Assembly (NCBI GenBank): GCA_012184525.1 | Contig: WOFQ01000178.1 | Location: 1-14,443 of the forward strand | Direction of reading: 5' to 3' | DNA length: 14,443 nt | From: Xenoacremonium recifei | Lineage: Eukaryota; Ascomycota; Sordariomycetes; Hypocreales; Nectriaceae | Part shown: positions 8,038-14,443 of the stretch, piece by piece | Layout: each line of letters starts with the position of its first letter | Position numbering within the stretch: position 1 is the stretch's first letter | Notes under the pieces: generated by a model | The model's input: only the letters and a program-made list of their open reading frames with translations | The model's database searches: none | Told to the model about the DNA's origin: nothing | Program-made: the position numbers and the translations under genes

Positions 8038-8345
8038 TAAATTAGGGCTTTTAGACTTATTTGAAAAGTCTCTATTGAGCTCTTTTAGCTTTTTATATAT
8101 TTGATAAAAATATAAAAGCCCTTTTGGTAGGGTTATATAAACCTGACCCTGAAGCTTAATAGAAGGATTTAAAAAGACCTTAAATATCCTTTCTAGCTGT
8201 TTTAAGGCTAGCCAATCAGGCTCTTAAAGGAATATAGATTTGAATTCCTTATTAGTAGTATTTTTATATATATAAGTCAGAGGCTCTTTTAATAGAAGAG
8301 CCACTGAAATCATATAGTAAGTTGAATTCCACCTTGTAATATTAT

Positions 8346-8421
8346 CTAAATGAATATAAATTAGTATATTAGATATAATATAATATATATATATATATAT
8401 AATTTTAAGTAAAATACTTAC
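8346..8421 (-). other. intron 6 of the hAT pseudogene with (TA)n
   Basis: Donor GTAAGT, acceptor TTTAG, 76 bp. It joins PLD to NITRWNS with the Asp codon split G|AT. A TA tract is inside. Confidence 0.8.
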
Positions 8422-8562
8422 CTAAAGGGATAGTAGATTTTTGCATATTAGGATCTAAATTCCCTTCCTTTTTATATTTTAATATACCCTCTTCTAACAA
8501 TTTCTTATTTTCATGTGTATATTTAATTATAATACAAATTCGTCGTAAGTTATTTATAACAC

Positions 8563-8669
8563 CTTTTTAATATTAGTAATTTATATAAATAAATATGTAT
8601 AGAAATAAATATATATATATATATATATGAATATATATATAAATAAATATATATAGAAAAAAAACTTAC
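8563..8669 (-). other. intron 5 of the hAT pseudogene with (TA)n
   Basis: Donor GTAAGT, branch-like TACTAAT, acceptor AAAAAG, 107 bp. It joins YLNK to VINNLRRI across a split A|GT codon. It holds two TA tracts separated by AAATAAA words. Confidence 0.7.
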
Positions 8670-8917
8670 TCTTATTTAAATAATTATCTTCTATTCCTTT
8701 AAAGTTAGGGTTATCTAATTAACTAGAATAATTAGATAAGCTAGCTTCCAAGAAGCTATTAGATAGATATTCTTTTAGAATATCCTGAACTATGATATTT
8801 AAAATATGACTTATACAACGGATATCATTTTCAAAGTCATATTGAAAATTAGCTCTATATAGCTCTTTGAAATAGCTTATAAAGCTACTATTATTTACTG
8901 CATTATCTCTAGTAATA

Positions 8918-9070
8918 CTATTTAATATTAGCTTCTTATTTTAACTATTTAAATATATATAAAGGGGTCTATAAGAAATGAAAAGCTAAGTAAAAGTATA
9001 TATGATATATATATATATATTTATATCTTTATAAGGAGATATATATATATACTATATATTAATAACTTAC
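8918..9070 (-). other. intron 4 of the hAT pseudogene with (TA)n
   Basis: Donor GTAAGT; the acceptor AAATAG gives KKIF-S-ITRDNA, the expected family sequence. 153 bp with two TA tracts. An earlier AG (after TTTCTTATAG) would leave a stop, so the later acceptor is preferred. Confidence 0.65.
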
Positions 9071-9222
9071 CTAAATATTTTTTTTATAGATAAATTCGAA
9101 TATATATCTAGAATCTCTTTAAATTTCTTGTATATATAGATTCCTGTATGGCTTTCTGATAGCTCTTCAAATCCTATTTTCTATTAGCTTCTGTATAGGC
9201 TATATTGCTTATATAATATAGG

Positions 9223-9227
9223 GAGCC
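9223..9227. repeat. target duplication GAGCC, left
   Basis: It is identical to 9347-9351 and lies directly outside the inverted ends TTAA... of the fold-back element. Confidence 0.65.
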
Positions 9228-9346
9228 TTAACATATGACCCTAACCCCGCCCCCCCCCCACCCCCACCCCCCCTAAAAAAGGTCCCCTTAATATATTGAT
9301 ATATTAAAAGGGGGGGGGGGGGGGGTAGTTAGGGTCGTATATTTAA
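9228..9346. mobile_element. 119-bp C/G-rich fold-back (MITE-like) element
   Basis: The terminal inverted repeats TTAACATATGACCCTAAC (9228-9245) and, inverted, TTAAATATACGACCCTAAC (9346-9328) enclose a nearly pure C block (9245-9273) and a G16 run (9310-9325). The apex is a perfect 9-bp palindrome TTAATATAT-TG-ATATATTAA (9288-9307). The whole unit can fold into one long hairpin. It is flanked by GAGCC on both sides, or alternatively by TTAA if the end is drawn inside (the piggyBac-type target). It has no coding capacity. I recognise no named family; the CCCTAAC words are telomere-like but not tandem. Confidence 0.75.
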
Positions 9347-9351
9347 GAGCC
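9347..9351. repeat. target duplication GAGCC, right
   Basis: Matches 9223-9227 immediately outside the right inverted end. Confidence 0.65.
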
Positions 9352-9602
9352 GCCCAATATACTAGTAAATATAGGAGACTTACCAATCAAATTAAATATT
9401 AACTCAAATTGAGGGCTAATATATATTAATATAAGCCCTAAATAGGATTTTTGATTATTTGCAGTCTAAATATCAAAGGTTAGGGAAAGAGTCCCAAAAC
9501 CAGCGTTATCCTGCTAATACGGAAGTAAGGTGTAATAGACTATTATAATAAGTAGTATTTGGGATATCCTTAATTTTCCACCTATTTATAATACGGCTAG
9601 AC

Positions 9603-9652
9603 CTAATAGAAGTCAATACATATATATATATATATATAATTTAAATACTTAC
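9603..9652 (-). other. intron 2 of the hAT pseudogene with (TA)n
   Basis: Donor GTAAGT after TATAATAA, acceptor TATTAG before GTCTAGCCG, 50 bp, about 18 bp of TA repeat. It follows the exon 2 string ending LLTYYNK, a typical hAT position. Confidence 0.75.
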
Positions 9653-9855
9653 TTATTATAATATGTTAATAAATCCTGATAAGAGCTAGAATTTAAGATC
9701 TTAAAGGATAGATTATTTTCTATTAGAAAATATAAGACCTTATTTAAAGCTTCTTCTTCTGTAAAAAAAAAAAAGGTGTCTTAATTTAGGCTCTTTATTT
9801 GAAGAAGAACGTAAATTGAAAAAGCTCTCTTTTGGATTTAATGTAGTTTTAATTT

Positions 9856-9939
9856 CTATGTTTTATTAGTGTTATATATAGATATATATATATATATATA
9901 TATATATAAGGAATTAAATATAAGAAATAAAATATATAC
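9856..9939 (-). other. intron 1 of the hAT pseudogene with (TA)n
   Basis: Donor GTATAT, branch-like CACTAATA, acceptor CATAG, 84 bp with about 28 bp of TA repeat. The reading frame does not join cleanly across these borders (exon 2 reads EIKTTLNPKESFFN one base off), so either a border is wrong or an indel is present. Confidence 0.55.
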
Positions 9940-10350
9940 CTAGTACATTTAACTAGTATTTCTCTGTCTTTTAATAAGTTAATAGGTAATAAGCTATAAG
10001 TAAATAGCTTATTATTAGAAATATAAAATTTTGACTTTTCAGTATCAAATTTAAATGTCTCACTATTATAAATAGACCTATAAGGGCCATCTATAGTAGA
10101 GGTATTTAAATTAGAGCTAGAAAGGGATTCTGAAAAAGAAGAAGTAAGTTAGTTAGCTTCTAATTCAGAAGAATCCTCTTAAAATTCACTTATCTGAAGA
10201 GGGTCTTGAGATTCCTGTTGAAATAAAGCTTCTGAATAGCTAGAATTCATTTTAATAGATAATATATATAGTGTATATATGTATATGTATATATATATAT
10301 AGAAGTAGGAAATAGACTTTAAATTAAAGGAAATATATAAAGGAATAATA

Positions 10351-10515
10351 GAAGTTATTATATAAGAAATCGACATATTAGAAATTAATATATAAGAAAT
10401 CAACCTATTAGAAATTAATATATCTGAAATCAATATATTAAAAATCAATATAATATAAATCAATGTATTATAAATCGATATATTAGAAATTAATTCATTC
10501 AAAATTAGGATATCA
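10351..10515 (-). repeat. 15-bp minisatellite, 11 units, upstream of the transposase
   Basis: The units are variants of GAAATCAATATATTA on the + strand, all exactly 15 bp (for example 10366-10380, 10396-10410, 10426-10440). Because 15 is a multiple of three, the minus strand stays open: an ORF from 10520 runs through the array as an imperfect pentapeptide (ISNIL, ISDIL, ISNRL, ISYIL and similar), then a TA-rich spacer, into exon 1 of the transposase, ending at 10179. I favour a non-coding subterminal or 5'-leader repeat, possibly a transposase-binding array. A translated hydrophobic extension cannot be excluded, but it resembles no known hAT N-terminus. Confidence 0.8.
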
Positions 10516-10584
10516 GACATAAAATCAGGTTATTATAGCAAAATTACTGAAATATACTTAAAAAGGTATATACTGAGAATATCC

Positions 10585-10615
<31 letters not shown>

Positions 10616-10990
10616 TTAAAGTGGGTCCTCTCTTTAATAGTAATAAAAGTAATTTAAATAGCTATATATATAATATTTAACTATATAATATTCAACCCCC
10701 CCCCCCCTCCCTCCCCTTTCCTCTTAGGGCAGTATATTATATAAATTATATATATATATATTAAATAATTATTATTAATTAAATAAAAGATATTAGCTGC
10801 CAGTTTGCCGCATTCCTTACTCTGGTCTTCTAAAAACTGTTCTGATATATCTAGGACTGAGATAGGTCCTACCTCCCTTATATACTATACTGATACTAAT
10901 AGTAATTAGAAATATACCTTATAGAAGGGGAGGGAACTAAAATCTGGATATAAAAGCGTAATTTAGAGCTCCTTTAATATACCCTCTTAG
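10516..10990. other. hAT 5' flank with poly-C tract and mixed-composition DNA
   Basis: It contains a (TA)n run (about 10590-10614), a C12 tract continuing CTCCCTCCCC (10696-10717), and a less decayed segment at 10795-10990 (CCAGTTTGCCGCATTCC, TAGGTCCTACCTCCC). The string ACTAAAATCTG at 10936-10946, followed by GATATAAA, loosely resembles the expected inner end of an hAT terminus plus a GATACACC duplication, but about seven bases would be missing. No gene is recognised. Confidence 0.4.
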
Positions 10991-12559
10991 AACCTCTCCC
11001 TAATTTATATTAAGATTAAATTAATACTAACTTAAAGATAAATTAAGATAATTACTAAAAGATTTAAATTAATTTATTTAAAAATTTAAAAATAAGCTAA
11101 TAAAATATATATTTTCCCTTTTAATTAAGCTTTATTATAACTTATTAAATATTAATTTAATTCCTAAATAATAAAACCTTAATAATATTATAATTATTAG
11201 CTTTATTAAAATTAAAAGAAAAATTAATAATTTTATTAATTAAAATATTAAAAAATTTATTTATATTATAATATTTACTAATAGGTACTAATTCAAAACT
11301 ATTTTAATATTAATTATAAATAAAGTAATAATTATTAAAGTTTTATTAATATGCTTAGAATATTATTATTATATTTATAAAGAAATTATATAAGCTATTA
11401 ATATAATTATTAATATAATTAATATTATAATAATTAAATAATTTTGAAATAATAATCAAAAGATTTATTTTAATGTAATTAATATAATAACTATTTAAAA
11501 ATAATTTAATATTAAATAAATTATTAAAAAAATTTTATATAATACTATTTAAAAGAAAATTTAAAAAGTAATAATTATAAACTTTTTTTATTAAGAAATA
11601 AATTAATATTAAATTAAAAATTTCTTAATATATTTTAATAAAGCTAATTTTATTATTAAAATTATTAATTTCTGCTTTTTTCAAGTTAAGAAAGAATATA
11701 TATATAATTTAATATTCTTTATAGTTAATATTATTTTAATAATAAATTAATTTTATAATTAAGGCTTTTTATAAAATAAAGACTTATATAATTATATCTT
11801 TTTTTATAATGAAATGTTAATAAAATAATATTTTGAGTATTATAAATTTAATTATTCAATTAAATACTGCTTATATTAAGCTATTTATAAATAATATTTA
11901 GTATAAAATTATATTAAAGTTAATTATATTATAAATAAGAGCAATTATTTAAATAAATATAATAACTATTAAGATAATTATTTAATATAAAGTTAAGACT
12001 ACTTTAATTATAAAATAGCTTAGCTTAATATTTAATAAGCTTATTTTAATTAATTAAAATACTTTCTTTATTTTAATATTTAATAAATAATAAACTTAGA
12101 AAATATTAAAAATAAGCTTAATTTTAATATAAAAAAATAAAATTTTTTAAATTAATTACTAAATAATACCTAAATAGCCTTAAATAGTATTTAGCTTGAT
12201 ATTTAAATATAATTAACTTAATTCCTTATTATTTTTAGCTCTTTTTTTAACCCTTTTAGGGCTAATAAGGGAGGCCTAATATCCCTATTAATATCTAATA
12301 ATAATTTAATTAAGTCTGCTTTATAATTATAAAAATATTATGAATATTATAATAAGATATTTAGAAATAAGACATTATTCTAGCCTTTTTCCTATTATAG
12401 TTAATAATAATATCCTAATAATATAAAAGCTATTTCTGATTAATATTAAAATATTATATTTTAAATATAATTATTATAATATAATTTAAGCCTTAAAAAG
12501 CAGATAATAGGCTATTTTATATATATATATAGATATTTAAATACATTAATATAAAGCTA
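10991..12559 (-). pseudogene. strongly decayed block, probably downstream part of a gypsy pol
   Basis: It is continuous in composition with the gypsy reverse-transcriptase relic at 12560-13312 and lies on its 3' side on the minus strand, where RNase H and integrase belong. I could not read RNase H or integrase motifs through the stops, so this assignment is by position only. Confidence 0.3.
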
Positions 12560-13312
12560 TATTAAATTAGTATTATATAAATATTAATTAAGTATTAAAT
12601 AATTTTATAATTTATTTTATTTATTTAAAACCCTTTAAGAATTATATAATTATAAAATAATTTTAATTTTTTTTTATAATATAAATAAAATATCAATTTA
12701 AGGTTAAATAATTTTGTTAAAAAACTTTAATTTTTATTAACTTTTATAAAATATTATATATAAAAAATAATATAAAATTTATTATTTAACTGATTTTATT
12801 ATAAAATTAGATTTATTTCTTTTTATATTTTATAGGCTATTTATATAATATAATAATTAAAGGGCTAGAGATTTAATTATAAACCTAATTTAGGCCTTTT
12901 TAAGGCTTAAAACTCTATATTAAAGTATTATTAAATATTAAAGCTTTGATTATTTATTTTAATAAATATCTATTTAATTCTAAATAAATTTTCTATTAAT
13001 TTTCTTAAAATTTAATTAAAAACTCCTTAATTTTATTATTTTCTTAAAAAATAATAAAAACTTATTAAATTTAAGTTTTATTTTTAATTAAAATTAATTT
13101 AATCTCTATATATTATAACTTATTAAAACTATATATAGTCTAGTTATAAGGTTTTGCTTTTTTATAAAAAAGAAAACTTTTTATAATATTTAATAAAATA
13201 AGATTATTTATTATATAATCTAAAAAAAGGAGAAGCTTATTAAAAATAAATTGGGTATTAAATAGATAATAATTATACATTTTTATAGCAGGTAAATATA
13301 GAGAAAAGGTAT
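12560..13312 (-). pseudogene. Ty3/gypsy reverse transcriptase relic (pol)
   Basis: Minus-strand blocks appear in the family order. At 13312-13131: YTFSLYLP, then FNKLLLFLDYIINNLILL and SFLFL*KSKTL*LDYI, resembling the gypsy pre-RT and RT start (ELxxLxxYLxxNLxxGxIRxSxSPxxSPxLFVKKxxxxLRLxVDYR). Near 12820: KEINLIL, resembling the string after NAPATFQ. At about 12760-12640: KLIKIKVFLTKLFNLKL and YIILKGF, resembling HxxHVxxVLxxLxxxxL...YLGF. The gap between the FVKK-like and HV-like blocks is about 140 codons, close to the family value. The YLDD motif could not be read. Stops are dense and no single frame is open. LTRs were not found. Confidence 0.45.
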
Positions 13313-14373
13313 ATAATTAAAATAATTAAAAATAAATTTTAATAATATATTTTTTACTTTTTTTTTATTTATATTTTAAAAGGCTTAATATATTATAAAA
13401 TAGGCTTAATTTAAGAGCTAATAAATATTAAATATAAACTAAATCTTAAAGTTTTAAGATTTAATATTAAGATATATAATTAAATCTTATTAGGCTAAAA
13501 TAGAAGTTTTAACTGCTAAATTCTTTTTAATATCTTTTTAATTTTTATTTAAAATAAGACTAAAATTAACCTTATTTTTACCCTTTTTTATTAAAAGAGA
13601 TATTATAATAAAGAAAGTTATATTTATTATTAAGGAAATAATTAATTAGAAAGCTTTTAATACTAATTAGATATTTAATAGAGTTTTAATAGCTAAAAAT
13701 AAAAAGCTAATATATAAAATTATAAATTTTATAAATACTAATTTCTAATTATTTTATTTTTTTAAATTATTTTAAATATATTTAAATAATAATAATTCAG
13801 AAATTAAGCAGAAATTAAAATAAAACTAGCTTAAAAATATAATATTTTATTATATTTTTTATTATTATTAATAAAATTATTAAAAAAGCTATAATAAATA
13901 AGATATAAAATATAATTAAGACTTAAAAAATATTTCCTTAAATTTAATATAATAACTAATTATATTAGTCTTATAATACTGCTTTTTATATATTAATAAA
14001 TTAAGTTTATATAGCTTAAAAAGCTAAAAACTTAATTTTTTTTTAAGCCTTAATATTAATAATACCTTTAATTTAATTAGGTATAATTACCTATTTATAT
14101 AGCTTTAATATTAAAGAGTTCCTAATTAAGTTTTAGATTAATTATAATTATATTTTATAAATTAAATTACCTCTTTTTATTTTAATAATATAGAATTAGA
14201 ATTATTTAAAAGTTAAATAGATTTCTTTTAAGGCTTATCTCTATTTCTAATCTTATTTATCCTTTTTATTATTAAGCTCTATAATAAGCTTATTAACCTC
14301 TTTAGATTAATTATAATAATTTATATTAATAATATAAATCTTATTATTTTTAAAAGGAATATTATTATAATAT
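13313..14373 (-). pseudogene. strongly decayed block, probably upstream (gag side) of the gypsy relic
   Basis: Extremely AT-rich and stopped in all frames. It lies 5' of the gypsy RT on the minus strand, where gag and protease would be. No zinc knuckle or protease motif is readable. The decay ends sharply at about 14373. Confidence 0.3.
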
Positions 14374-14383
14374 AACGTACTCC

Positions 14384-14417
14384 ACAAGCGAGTCGCGCAC
14401 ACAAGCGAGTCGCGCAC
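14384..14417. repeat. 17-bp tandem duplication (ACAAGCGAGTCGCGCAC x2)
   Basis: Two perfect adjacent copies (14384-14400, 14401-14417), rich in CG dinucleotides and untouched by RIP, directly beside a fully decayed block. The unit contains the interrupted palindrome GCGA-G-TCGC. The stretch TAACGTACTCC just before it could be the outer edge of a Tc1/mariner-type element (TA target), but the other end is not in the window. Confidence 0.85.
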
Positions 14418-14443
14418 TTTTAACCACTACGCGTACATATTCC

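Larger units (their letters stand above)
9174..9383 (-). other. intron 3 of the hAT pseudogene, invaded by a fold-back element
   Basis: Donor GTAAGT after TTGATTG; acceptor AAATAG before GATTTGAAG, giving the uninterrupted family string LIGFEELSESHTG. The 210-bp length falls to 86 bp if the 119-bp fold-back element and one 5-bp duplication are removed, close to the sibling introns. Confidence 0.8.
7500..10250 (-). pseudogene. hAT transposase pseudogene, nine exons, C-terminus missing
   Basis: Cut-and-paste transposase acting in the nucleus on CAGGG-type ends. The start is taken at the ATG at 10250 (MNSSYSEALF). Exons inferred from GT..AG borders and homology: 10250-9940, 9855-9653, 9602-9384, 9173-9071, 8917-8670, 8562-8422, 8345-8038, 7977-7747, 7699-7500. 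Family blocks in order: SLTFDI*TANNQKSYLG (exon 3, DxWTS block, Trp now TAG); LIG|FEELSESHTG across intron 3; S|ITRDNAVNN and DIRCISHILNIIVQ (exons 4-5); LDNITRWNSTYYM (exons 6-7); KGLEKLEKYF and IFDPRFELLYF (exon 8); WAKDKEEGYINQPS (exons 8-9); YWKEN-type block with stops for Trp (exon 9). Introns 7 and 8 show TACTAA-type branch sites. Roughly nine in-frame stops are present, plus frame slips in exon 3 (about 9490-9500) and at an A8 run (7881-7888). The frame across intron 1 is uncertain. The ATSA/ER-FS motif is absent. Confidence 0.88.

Noticed and set aside
9231..9245. Telomeric repeat or chromosome end (CCCTAAC words)
   Set aside because: Only one CCCTAAC per arm and no tandem array; it is part of the inverted ends of the fold-back element.
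10351..10515. CRISPR array
   Set aside because: The 15-bp units are adjacent without spacers, and the context is fungal transposon DNA.
10179..10520. 113-codon ORF as a stand-alone protein gene
   Set aside because: Its first two thirds are a 15-bp minisatellite and a TA-repeat spacer, and its last 24 codons are the start of the hAT transposase exon. Treated as repeat plus exon 1 instead.
10936..10954. ACTAAAATCTG|GATATAAA as the 5' end and TSD of the minus-strand hAT element
   Set aside because: About seven terminal bases would be missing and the duplication would match GATACACC at only 5 of 8 positions; kept as a hint only.
1..14443. Mitochondrial or plastid DNA because of the extreme AT content
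   Set aside because: hAT, copia and gypsy relics, spliceosomal introns with GTAAGT and TACTAA signals, and directional C to T decay point to RIP-affected nuclear DNA.

Overview
The window looks like an accessory, AT-rich block of a filamentous ascomycete (Pezizomycotina) nuclear genome. It is extremely AT-rich and I see no intact host protein gene. It is packed with transposon relics whose decay runs C to T and G to A. Stop codons sit where Gln (CAA) or Trp (TGG) codons are expected, and terminal repeats differ between copies by C/T changes. That is the signature of repeat-induced point mutation (RIP). The exact genus cannot be read from the sequence.

Layout: 1-429 holds two copies of the terminal region of an hAT-type DNA transposon (ends ...CACAGCCCTG). 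About 574-745 resembles a copia gag-pre-integrase relic on the + strand. A GC-rich tRNA-like Pol III unit lies at 890-985. From 1744 to about 2600 the minus strand carries a decayed Ty1/copia reverse transcriptase, abutting a C12 tract. An inverted-repeat element lies at 2931-3270, and at 3317-3585 there is a clean 269-bp hAT-type MITE flanked by a perfect 8-bp duplication (GTGGGGAG). 3594-4560 is less decayed but unassigned; 4561-6230 is strongly decayed and unassigned.

The centre is built from hAT parts. A + strand remnant (6392-6685) keeps only the C-terminal dimerisation motif plus the 3' transposon end. A minus-strand hAT transposase pseudogene (about 10250 down to 7500) can be followed through nine exons and eight introns, but lacks that C-terminal motif; its 3' end is at 7323-7432. 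Seven of its eight introns carry a (TA)n tract, and the remaining one has been invaded by a 119-bp C/G-rich fold-back element (9228-9346) with its own GAGCC duplication. Upstream of the transposase start is an 11-unit, 15-bp minisatellite whose period keeps one reading frame open into exon 1.

From about 10990 to 14373 lies a very AT-rich block in which Ty3/gypsy reverse-transcriptase segments can be read on the minus strand. The right edge (14374-14443) switches abruptly to GC-rich DNA with a 17-bp tandem duplication. The window is thus a nested graveyard of copia, gypsy and hAT elements plus non-autonomous derivatives, decayed to different degrees.
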